Assembly (NCBI GenBank): GCA_900553475.1
Contig: USEF01000114.1
Span: forward strand, 1-5,470
Source: an uncultured Collinsella sp.
GTDB taxonomy: Bacteria > Actinomycetota > Coriobacteriia > Coriobacteriales > Coriobacteriaceae
DNA length: 5,470 nt
Direction: 5' to 3'
Below the pieces are notes generated by a model. That model was not told the DNA's origin. It saw only the letters and a program-made list of their open reading frames with translations, and did no database searches. Position numbers and translations under genes: made by a program. This document shows positions 1 through 5,470 of this stretch, one piece after another. The number at the start of each line of letters is the position of its first letter. Position 1 is the stretch's first letter.

Positions 1-1656
1 GCGGCTGCGGCGCACGGCCTTGGCAACGGCCTCGACGGCCTCGTCCTGACCGATGATGCGCGTCTTGAGCACGCTTTCGGCCTGCAGCAGGCGGCGGCTC
101 TCGCTCTCGGTGAGCGAGGACACCGGCACGCCCGAGGTCACGGACACGATGTCGGCAATCTGGGAGACATCGATGGTGAGCGGGCTGGCGTCGAGCTCGG
201 CCGTCCAGGCAGCCTTGGCCTCGGCGAGCTCAATCTCGGCAGCCTTTTGCTGCTCGGTGATCTCGGCGGCCTTGTTCATGTCGTCGCTCTCGGTGGCCTC
301 CTGCGCGGCGGCCTTAAGCTCCTCCACGCGATGCTCGGCCTCGCGCACCGGCTCGGGCGCGCGGTTGGCGGCGATGCGGGCGCGGGCGCCGGCCTCGTCA
401 ATGAGGTCGATGGCCTTATCGGGCAGGAAGCGATCCTGGATGTAGCGGTCGGAGAGGTTCGCGGCGGCCTCGATAGCACCCTGCGTATAGCGCACATGGT
501 GGTGCTCCTCGTAGCGCGGCTTAAGCGCGGTCAGGATCTTGACCGTGTCCTCGACGCTCGGCTCCTCGACATCGATGGTCTGGAAGCGACGCTCGAAGGC
601 CGGGTCCTTGGTGAGGTACTTGCGGAATTCCTCGGCCGTGGTGGCGCCGATAATCTGGAAGGCACCGCGCGCGAGCACGGGCTTGAGCATGGAGCTCGCG
701 TCGATGGAGCCCTCGGCAGAGCCGGCACCGATGATGGTGTGCATCTCGTCAATAAACAGGATGACGTCGTCAGCTTCGGTGGCCTCCTGGATCACGTTCT
801 TGAGGCGCTCCTCAAACTCACCGCGATACTTGGCGCCCGCAACGAGGCCCGGCAGGTCGAGCGTCCAGATGTTCTGGTTCATAAGGTTCTCGGGCACGTT
901 GCCAGCTGCAATCTGCTGAGCCAGACCCTCGACGATGGCCGTCTTGCCCACGCCGGGGTCGCCCAAGATAAGCGGATTGTTCTTGGTGCGACGCGAAAGG
1001 ATCTCCATCATACGCTGGACTTCCTTTTCGCGACCAATTACAGGGTCGAGCTCGCCGTCGCGCGCCTTCTGCGTAAGGTTGGTGGCGAACTGCTTAAGCG
1101 TATCGGTGCCGCTCCCCTTTTGCTGCGACGCGTCCGAGCCGCTAAAGAACGGCAGGCCCGCACCGGGACGCCCGGCACCGGCGCCGGCGAGCGGACGCTT
1201 CTTGTCCTGGTCCTTGGCAGTAAGTTTCTCGATAGCCTTTTTGATGGAGGCGGACGACACACCCAGGCGCATGAGGATGTCCATGGCCATGCCGTTACCC
1301 TCTTCGACGATGCCAATCAGCAAGTGCTCGGTCGACACGTAGGTCTGGTTGTTCTCACGTGCCACGCGGAAGGAGCGCTCCATCACGCTAATGACGAGCG
1401 GCGTAAAGGCAAGCTTGGCAGCCTCGGTCTCCTCGCTGGGCTCGGGAACCGTGGTCTGGACCTCCTTGAGGGTGTCCATGATGTCGTCGTAGGAGATATC
1501 AAGCGAGCGCAGCGCCTCGGCAGCGATGCCCTCGTCCTCCTTGGCGAGTGCGAGCAGCAGGTGCTCGGTGCCCACCTTATTTGAGTGCAGATCGAGCGCC
1601 TCCTGTTTGGCCATCGACATGACCTTGCGCGCTCGATCGGTAAATCTATCTAACAT
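1..1656 (-). CDS. clpC: ATP-dependent Clp protease ATP-binding subunit ClpC (5' part; 3' end outside window)
   Basis: This encodes the Hsp100/AAA+ unfoldase that feeds substrates to the ClpP peptidase in the cytoplasm; 552 residues are visible of a protein normally about 800-870 long. Two Clp N-domain repeats are readable (about residues 4-65 and 80-145, each with an EHLL motif: TEHLLLAL and STEHLLIGI), followed by a Gly/Ala-rich linker (about 147-183). The first AAA+ module has Walker A GDPGVGKTA (232-240), the pore-loop segment AGAKYRGEFEERLK (273-286), Walker B VILFIDE (298-304), sensor-1-type GATT (337-340) and the arginine-finger region ERRF (355-358). A charged, coiled-coil-like middle domain of ClpC length spans about 425-485, which separates it from ClpB with its much longer middle domain. 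The window ends just inside the second module at IIGQDEAVEAVAKAVRRSR. The ATG at 1654-1656 is chosen because AAGGA lies 7 bases upstream; an in-frame ATG at 1678-1680 has no such site. No frameshift or missing catalytic residue is seen. Confidence 0.97.
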   Translation of the reverse strand, partial: MLDRFTDRARKVMSMAKQEALDLHSNKVGTEHLLLALAKEDEGIAAEALRSLDISYDDIMDTLKEVQTTVPEPSEETEAAKLAFTPLVISVMERSFRVARENNQTYVSTEHLLIGIVEEGNGMAMDILMRLGVSSASIKKAIEKLTAKDQDKKRPLAGAGAGRPGAGLPFFSGSDASQQKGSGTDTLKQFATNLTQKARDGELDPVIGREKEVQRMMEILSRRTKNNPLILGDPGVGKTAIVEGLAQQIAAGNVPENLMNQNIWTLDLPGLVAGAKYRGEFEERLKNVIQEATEADDVILFIDEMHTIIGAGSAEGSIDASSMLKPVLARGAFQIIGATTAEEFRKYLTKDPAFERRFQTIDVEEPSVEDTVKILTALKPRYEEHHHVRYTQGAIEAAANLSDRYIQDRFLPDKAIDLIDEAGARARIAANRAPEPVREAEHRVEELKAAAQEATESDDMNKAAEITEQQKAAEIELAEAKAAWTAELDASPLTIDVSQIADIVSVTSGVPVSSLTESESRRLLQAESVLKTRIIGQDEAVEAVAKAVRRSR

Positions 1657-1663
1657 GCTCGTT

Positions 1664-1668
1664 TCCTT
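1664..1668 (-). promoter_or_regulatory. Ribosome binding site of clpC
   Basis: AAGGA on the minus strand lies 7 bases before the ATG at 1654-1656. It decides between this start and an in-frame upstream ATG at 1678-1680, which would add eight residues (MNSCKETS) that do not belong to the usual ClpC N-terminus. Confidence 0.75.
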
Positions 1669-1687
1669 ACATGAGTTCATCGAAATC

Positions 1688-1715
1688 AAAACGCCCGCCC
1701 GTCGGCGGCGCTTTT
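1688..1715 (-). terminator. Terminator-like GC hairpin flanked by A4/T4, in the clpC leader
   Basis: On the minus strand AAAA, a GC-rich arm, the loop GACG, the complementary GC arm and TTTT can fold into a stem of about 11 pairs: four A-T, then CGCC/GGCG, then GCC/GGC, with one single-G bulge on each side. TTTTGATTTC follows, like a short U tract. Because of the A4/T4 flanks it reads as terminator-like on both strands. It lies 133 bases after the tetR stop and 31 bases before the clpC start. It could end the upstream operon's transcripts. The remaining space is too short for a conventional promoter plus leader, so it is probably also transcribed in the clpC 5' leader. Bulges and an interrupted T tract limit confidence. 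Confidence 0.45.
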
Positions 1716-1731
1716 GTCTCTTTACCCACAG

Positions 1732-1767
1732 GTTATCTATGTTAACAGCTGGAGGAATATCTATAAA
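1732..1767 (-). promoter_or_regulatory. clpC: Possible clpC promoter (weak match)
   Basis: This is the AT-rich part of the gap. On the minus strand TTTATA (1762-1767, 4 of 6 to TTGACA) and TAACAT (1739-1744, 4 of 6 to TATAAT) are spaced by exactly 17 bases. This would place the transcript start near 1732 and give a leader of about 75 bases that contains the hairpin at 1688-1715. The -10 candidate overlaps a perfect 8-bp palindrome TGTTAACA (1740-1747). I see no CIRCE element (TTAGCACTC-N9-GAGTGCTAA), no HAIR element (CTTGAGT-N7-ACTCAAG) and no convincing ClgR box here. The assignment rests on consensus scoring by eye only. Confidence 0.25.
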
Positions 1768-1795
1768 CCCGGCTCACATGAATGCAGGTTATGAC

Positions 1796-1823
1796 CGCAT
1801 CGCGGGACTCACCGCGCGATGCG
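1796..1823. repeat. 9-bp perfect inverted repeat with 10-base spacer, just downstream of tetR
   Basis: CGCATCGCG at 1796-1804 is exactly complementary to CGCGATGCG at 1815-1823. The spacer is 10 bases. It begins 26 bases past the tetR stop codon. Neither strand has a T tract after it, so it is not a canonical factor-independent terminator. It could be a 3'-end stabilising or Rho-associated hairpin, or a protein-binding palindrome. Confidence 0.5.
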
Positions 1824-1831
1824 CGACAGGC
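1803..1831. repeat. Imperfect direct repeat, copy A (intergenic)
   Basis: CGGGACTC, four bases, then CGCGATGCGCGACAGGC. It matches copy B at 1869-1899, which has six bases in the middle and one substitution (GATAGGC instead of GACAGGC). The copies are offset by 66-68 bases. Copy A lies just outside the tetR coding region and shares one arm of the inverted repeat at 1796-1823. Confidence 0.5.
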
Positions 1832-1848
1832 GCCCCGCAAGAGAAACC

Positions 1849-2538
1849 CTAGGCGTCTTTCACCACGTCGGGACTCGTCGCACGCGATGCGCGATAGGCA
1901 TCGGCCTCCTTGGAGACGCGTTCGAGCAGCTCGGATGTATCGACGCCCTCGACTTGCGCGACCGTTTCCACCGTCTGCATGGCGACCGCCCTCAGGTACG
2001 CGCACGCGCTGTCCCCCGGCTGCTCGAGGTCTATCTCCTCGCCGCCCTCCCGGGCAAAGCCGACCGCCATCACAAAGCCCATGATGCCCGAGACCAGAAA
2101 GCCCACCGCAAAGCTCGAATCTGCCTTGAGCTCTTCTCCGTCGGGGTGGACGATCTCTCTCACGCGGTCGATGATGATCGTATGGATGCCCTGCACGACC
2201 TGCTCGGCGGCACCCGCCCTCATGGTGATGACGATGCGCCGCAGCAGGCAGCGGACGTCGCGCCGGTCGAACGCCGAAAGGTCGCCCTCGCTCGAAAAAT
2301 GCCAGAGGGCATCGGTGATGAGCTCGTTATCCTGCAGCAGCTGGGCTATGGCGATGGCGACGAGTTCATCGAAATCGTGAAAATAGTAGTAAAACGTTCC
2401 GCGATTGCACTGGGCGGCGCGGGTCACCTCGCCAACCGACAGCTCGAAGATGCTGTTGTTCTCGATGAGCTCCCAAAACGCCTCGATGATACGGGTGCGT
2501 GCATCGGGCGCATCGGCGTCCTTACGCGGTCTCGCCAT
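1849..2538 (-). CDS. TetR/AcrR-family transcriptional regulator
   Basis: A 229-residue one-domain-plus-ligand-pocket repressor of the usual TetR length (about 190-230). The N-terminus shows the classic DNA-binding pattern: ARTRIIEAFWELI for helix 1, then LSVGEVTRAAQCNRGTFYYYF (33-53) for the helix-turn-helix, followed by HDFDELV. The C-terminal two thirds is helical and resembles no specific ligand class I can name. A hydrophobic helix, FAVGFLVSGIMGFVMAVGF (143-161), fits a dimer or pocket helix of this fold. The start is taken as the ATG at 2536-2538 (MARPRK), which has the common TetR beginning and GGTGA 5 bases upstream; a GTG at 2545-2547 would add three residues. Either start overlaps the end of the upstream dehydratase gene (stop at 2522-2524), so the two are probably translationally coupled and co-transcribed, and this protein probably responds to a metabolite of that enzyme. 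Its operator would be upstream of the operon, outside this window. Confidence 0.93.
   Translation of the reverse strand: MARPRKDADAPDARTRIIEAFWELIENNSIFELSVGEVTRAAQCNRGTFYYYFHDFDELVAIAIAQLLQDNELITDALWHFSSEGDLSAFDRRDVRCLLRRIVITMRAGAAEQVVQGIHTIIIDRVREIVHPDGEELKADSSFAVGFLVSGIMGFVMAVGFAREGGEEIDLEQPGDSACAYLRAVAMQTVETVAQVEGVDTSELLERVSKEADAYRASRATSPDVVKDA
1869..1899. repeat. Imperfect direct repeat, copy B (inside the tetR 3' end)
   Basis: CGGGACTC, six bases, then CGCGATGCGCGATAGGC, partner of copy A at 1803-1831. Here it encodes part of the tetR C-terminal tail (about residues 213-223, covering the AYRASR stretch). This part lies beyond the expected ligand-binding fold and so is likely free to vary. 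Confidence 0.5.
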
Positions 2539-5470
2539 GCGCCTCACCGCACCCCTGCGCCTTGGCGTTCATGATGAGCATCTGAAGACGGTTCTCCACG
2601 TTGGCGAAGCTCACGTCGGGATCGTAGTCGAGCGGCAGGAACTGCGCCGTGGGATACTGCTCCTTGAGCGCATGGATGAGCCCGCGCCCCACGACATGGT
2701 TGGGCAGACACCCGAACGGCTGCAGGATCACGAAGTTGCGGCAGCCGCGCTTGGCGTGCTCGAGAATCTCCGCCGGAATCAGCACGCCCTCGCCCGCATC
2801 GAACGTATGGTGCAGGATCTTATCGCTCGCGCGCACGAGCTCGGGCATGCGCGTCGGCGGCTCGTAGAGCGGGCTCGCCGCGCCCAGGCGGTCGCAACGG
2901 TCGTGCGCGAGCTCGAACAGGTTGTCCGCCGTGGCGTACCAGGCCTTTTCGGGCAGCGACAGGTCGACGTGGAACTCGCGCGACTGCGCATGCTTGTAGA
3001 AATAGGTCTTGCGGATCACGTCGGTCATGCGCGCCTCGATGACCTCGAGCCCGTTGTCCTCGAGGTAGCGCTCGATCTCGTGGTTGGCGCCGAGATGGAA
3101 ATTGAGCAGGTACTCGCCCACGATGAGAACGGTCGGATGCGGGTTCGAGCGGTCGTACGGAACGGCGTCCATGATCGCAAGCGCGCGTTTGAAGCCCGTC
3201 GCCTGGCCTCTCAGCCCGGAGCGCTCCATGCCCTCGATAACCTCATCGAGCGCGCGGTCGAACGCAGCGTCCGCCGCGCCCTTCTCGAGCTCGTAGGGAC
3301 GGATGCGCCTAAGCATGGCCTCGAGGGCATCGATCATGGGAAGACCGTAGGCGATCTGGATGCTCGGGCCAAGGCCGAGCTTGAAGCCCGGATGCGCATT
3401 GTGGGCATCGACGTCGTCGTTGGTGAGCACCGGGACATAGTCGTATCCCGCGTCGTCGAGCGCGCGGCGCAGCAGGGGCATGTAGTGCGTCAGGCGGCAG
3501 TCGCCGATATACTTGCCAGTCACCACGGCGACGTCGTGCGGGTCGTACTTACCGCTCTCGAGTGCCGCGAGCGCCTCGCCGATCACGATTTGCGCGGGGA
3601 AGCAGATGTCGTTGTGCACATAGCGTTTGCCCAGGCGGATGGCATCCTCGCGCCCGATATCAAGGGCCTCGGCGCGCACGCCCTGATTGCGCATCGCCGC
3701 GGTCATGAGCCTGCAGAACGCATGGGAGGTGTTGGGGACCAGCGCGATCTTGTCGTGCCGGTCGCGCTTGGTGTACTTGACCTTATACGGGTCGTCGAGC
3801 GGATGGACCGCGTGCACCCGGGCGCCCTCGGCACGCTCCTCCGCGCGACGACGGTTGACCGACTCGATAAACGAACGCACGCGAATGCCCATGGGACCGG
3901 CGACGTCGCTCTCATCGAGCTTGATCATCATCGGAACCTTGGAGCCCATCTCGCCCATCATGCGCGCGATCTCGTCGGTGAGATACGCATCGTGGCCGCA
4001 GCCGAAGCTGCCCATCTGCACGAGCTCGAGCTCGGGCGTCGATGCGACGATGACCGCGCACGACAGCATGCGCGCATGGTAGTTGTTCACGATGTCGATG
4101 CGGCTGTTGGAAAGATCGACGTTGCAGACCCCCGGCACCGCATCGGGCGTCAGCACGGGGATGCCGCGCTCAGAGAAGAGCTTGGGCAGCCCGTGGTTGA
4201 CCAGCGGGTCGTTGTGGTACGGGCGCGAAGCGATCACCACCGCGTAGCCGCCGTCCTCGTGCACGTTCTCGAGCACCTGCCTGCCGCGCAGCTGCAGCTG
4301 GTTCTCAAACGTCTCCTGCGCGCGGTCCGCCTGCTCGGTCGCCTTGGCAACCAGGTCGGCATCGATATCGAAGGTCTCCTTGCACCACGCCTTGAGCTGG
4401 CGGTTTCGGTCGCCCTCGTCGTACCAGTGGAACAGCGGCGTATCGAACGGAACGCCGAAACGCTCCTCCGGGTTATCGGAATTGCGCATCACGTAGGGGT
4501 ATCCCTTTACGACGGCGCACATCCACTCGCTGGTAGAGGCGGTGTTTTCGGTGGGCACCGTCGTGATGATGGGCATGAAGATGCGGTCGACGCCGGCGTC
4601 GACGAGATTGCGGATGTGCCCGTGGACGAGCTTGGCCGGGAAGCACACGGTGTCGGATGTGACGTGCGCCAGACCGCGCTCGTACATCGCCTTGGTGCTG
4701 CGTCCCGAGACGCGCACCTTAAAGCCGAGCGTGCTGAAGAACGTCGACCAGAACGGCATGGTGTCCCAGAACTCGAGCACACGGGGAATGCCGATCGTGA
4801 CATCGCGCCCCCCGCTGACGGGAACCGTGGGGTACGACTCGAACAGCAGCTTCTCGCGGTCGACAAAGAGATTGGGGGCAGCCGCGGTCCGGTCGCGCCC
4901 CGTGCCGGGTGCCTGTGCCTCGCAAGCACCCTGCGGACGCAGCTCCTCCGCCGCGGGAACCTCGCGCACGAGCTCATCCCATGAGATGGCGCCGCCGCGC
5001 GGGCAGCGATTGCCCGTGACGTAAAGCGAGCCGTCGCCAAATGCCACGACCGCGCGCTGGCAGCGGTTGTTGCACCGACGGCAGGTAACGCCGCCGAACT
5101 CGCGATGCTCGAAGCGCTCCACGGCATCGAGCCCGATAAACGACGTGCCAGCGTCGCCCTTGCGGCATTCCTCGCGCGCGAGCAGGGCGATACCGATAGC
5201 GCCCATCAGCCCCGGGTGGGGCGCACGCGTGACGGGTTTGCCCAGATACTGCTCGAATGCGCGCAGCACCGCGTCGTTTCGGAACGTGCCGCCCTGGACG
5301 ACGACTTTGTCGCCCAGACGGTTGAGATTTGAAACGCGAATGACCTTGGTGAACACGTTCTCGATAATCGAACGGCAGAGACCGGCCATGATGTCGCCCG
5401 GACCCTTACCGCGCCGCTGCTCGGAAACGACGCTGCTGTTCATGAACACCGTGCAGCGGCTGCCAAGGTC
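2522..5470 (-). CDS. Giant acyl-CoA dehydratase activase / 2-hydroxyacyl-CoA dehydratase-like fusion protein (N-terminus outside window)
   Basis: 982 residues are visible and the frame is open through the right edge; family members are about 1,400 residues, so roughly 400-450 are missing. The visible part begins inside the second BadF/BcrA-type ATPase domain: GSRCTVFMNS (3-12), VVQGGTFRNDAV (56-68) and GLMGAIGIALLA (87-98). By analogy with HgdC, C6 matches the second of two cysteines that bind the dimer-bridging [4Fe-4S] cluster. Next is a four-cysteine segment CxxCxxxC...C (C130, C133, C137, C156, ending GNRCPRGG). A DUF2229-type domain follows from about 223, with SDTVCFPAKLVHGHI (C276), ASRPYHNDPLVNHG and SFGCGHDA (C491). 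The C-terminal 2-hydroxyacyl-CoA dehydratase subunit-like part (about 555-970) has NDICFPAQ (C623), GDCRLTHY (C658), VGEYLLNFH and PFGCLPNHVVG (C921), then DYDPDVSFANVENRLQM. The family suggests ATP-driven low-potential electron transfer in the cytoplasm of anaerobes; the substrate is unknown. An internal GTG at 5447-5449 is not the true start, because the conserved motif GSRCTVF spans it. tetR overlaps its end. Confidence 0.93.
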   Translation of the reverse strand, partial: DLGSRCTVFMNSSVVSEQRRGKGPGDIMAGLCRSIIENVFTKVIRVSNLNRLGDKVVVQGGTFRNDAVLRAFEQYLGKPVTRAPHPGLMGAIGIALLAREECRKGDAGTSFIGLDAVERFEHREFGGVTCRRCNNRCQRAVVAFGDGSLYVTGNRCPRGGAISWDELVREVPAAEELRPQGACEAQAPGTGRDRTAAAPNLFVDREKLLFESYPTVPVSGGRDVTIGIPRVLEFWDTMPFWSTFFSTLGFKVRVSGRSTKAMYERGLAHVTSDTVCFPAKLVHGHIRNLVDAGVDRIFMPIITTVPTENTASTSEWMCAVVKGYPYVMRNSDNPEERFGVPFDTPLFHWYDEGDRNRQLKAWCKETFDIDADLVAKATEQADRAQETFENQLQLRGRQVLENVHEDGGYAVVIASRPYHNDPLVNHGLPKLFSERGIPVLTPDAVPGVCNVDLSNSRIDIVNNYHARMLSCAVIVASTPELELVQMGSFGCGHDAYLTDEIARMMGEMGSKVPMMIKLDESDVAGPMGIRVRSFIESVNRRRAEERAEGARVHAVHPLDDPYKVKYTKRDRHDKIALVPNTSHAFCRLMTAAMRNQGVRAEALDIGREDAIRLGKRYVHNDICFPAQIVIGEALAALESGKYDPHDVAVVTGKYIGDCRLTHYMPLLRRALDDAGYDYVPVLTNDDVDAHNAHPGFKLGLGPSIQIAYGLPMIDALEAMLRRIRPYELEKGAADAAFDRALDEVIEGMERSGLRGQATGFKRALAIMDAVPYDRSNPHPTVLIVGEYLLNFHLGANHEIERYLEDNGLEVIEARMTDVIRKTYFYKHAQSREFHVDLSLPEKAWYATADNLFELAHDRCDRLGAASPLYEPPTRMPELVRASDKILHHTFDAGEGVLIPAEILEHAKRGCRNFVILQPFGCLPNHVVGRGLIHALKEQYPTAQFLPLDYDPDVSFANVENRLQMLIMNAKAQGCGEAHGETA
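2544..2548 (-). promoter_or_regulatory. Probable ribosome binding site of tetR
   Basis: GGTGA on the minus strand, 5 bases before the ATG at 2536-2538 and inside the 3' end of the dehydratase gene. AGGGG at 2552-2556 is a second purine-rich option, 4 bases before the alternative GTG start (2545-2547), which is rather close. The choice between the two starts is not certain. Confidence 0.35.

Noticed and set aside
247..1584. Plus-strand open frame of 445 codons opposite clpC
   Set aside because: It is a shadow of clpC, whose AAA+ motifs read cleanly on the minus strand. The plus-strand product shows no family features and no convincing ribosome binding site.
1654..1673. CATG repeats on both sides of the clpC ribosome binding site as a possible RNA thermometer stem
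   Set aside because: Only four pairs around a 12-base loop, which leaves the ribosome binding site exposed in the loop. Too weak to claim.
1678..1680. In-frame upstream ATG for clpC
   Set aside because: No ribosome binding site precedes it, and the added residues do not fit the ClpC N-terminus. The ATG at 1654-1656 has a good site.
1722..1730. TTACCCACA, one mismatch from the DnaA box TTATCCACA
   Set aside because: It is a single, imperfect copy with no cluster of boxes, AT-rich unwinding element or dnaA/dnaN gene nearby, so there is no support for an origin.
1819..2574. Plus-strand open frame of 251 codons opposite tetR
   Set aside because: The minus strand gives a textbook TetR helix-turn-helix over the same bases. 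The plus frame shows no recognisable domain.
2405..4984. Plus-strand open frame of 859 codons opposite the dehydratase gene
   Set aside because: The opposite strand carries many recognisable family motifs in register. The plus-strand translation is rich in His, Arg, Val and Ala with no domain, as expected for an antisense shadow of a GC-rich gene.
2522..5449. GTG at 5447-5449 as the start of the dehydratase gene
   Set aside because: The frame continues to the window edge, and the conserved GSRCTVF motif straddles this codon. The real start must lie outside the window.
1..5470. CRISPR arrays, tRNA or rRNA genes, insertion sequences, phage or toxin-antitoxin genes
   Set aside because: No repeat-spacer pattern, cloverleaf, transposase or mobile-element ends were seen. 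Nearly all of the sequence is accounted for by three coding regions and one 192-base gap.

Overview
The window is a GC-rich bacterial segment in which all three supported genes lie on the minus strand. In transcription order they are: the 3' part of a very large acyl-CoA dehydratase/activase-like iron-sulfur protein gene (runs off the right edge, ends at 2522), a TetR-family regulator (2538-1849) whose start overlaps the end of that gene, and the 5' part of clpC (starts at 1656, runs off the left edge). The long plus-strand open frames are antisense shadows of these genes.

The strong G/C preference at third codon positions, an actinobacterial-looking ClpC and a giant oxygen-sensitive-type dehydratase/activase protein together suggest an anaerobic high-GC Gram-positive. 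A gut member of the Coriobacteriia (Collinsella/Olsenella-like) is my best guess. This is inferred from protein character only; no marker gene in the window fixes the taxon.

Region 2522-5470: 982 residues of a fusion protein are visible. They cover the end of a BadF/BcrA-type ATPase (activase) domain, a four-cysteine segment, a DUF2229-type domain and a C-terminal 2-hydroxyacyl-CoA dehydratase subunit-like domain. The family resembles radical dehydratases and ATP-driven low-potential electron-transfer systems, but the substrate of these giant fusions is unknown to me.

Region 1849-2538: the TetR-like regulator is translationally overlapped with the dehydratase gene and probably co-transcribed with it, which makes it the natural candidate regulator of that operon.

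Region 1657-1848: a 192-base intergenic stretch. It holds a 9-bp inverted repeat just after tetR, one copy of an imperfect direct repeat whose partner is inside the tetR 3' end, an AT-rich possible clpC promoter, a GC-rich hairpin flanked by A4/T4 that resembles a factor-independent terminator, and the clpC ribosome binding site. I found no CIRCE, HAIR or clear ClgR-type operator there.

Region 1-1656: the N-domain, the complete first AAA+ module with its middle domain, and the first residues of the second AAA+ module of ClpC, the unfoldase partner of ClpP. It is a housekeeping stress gene with no evident functional link to the upstream pair.
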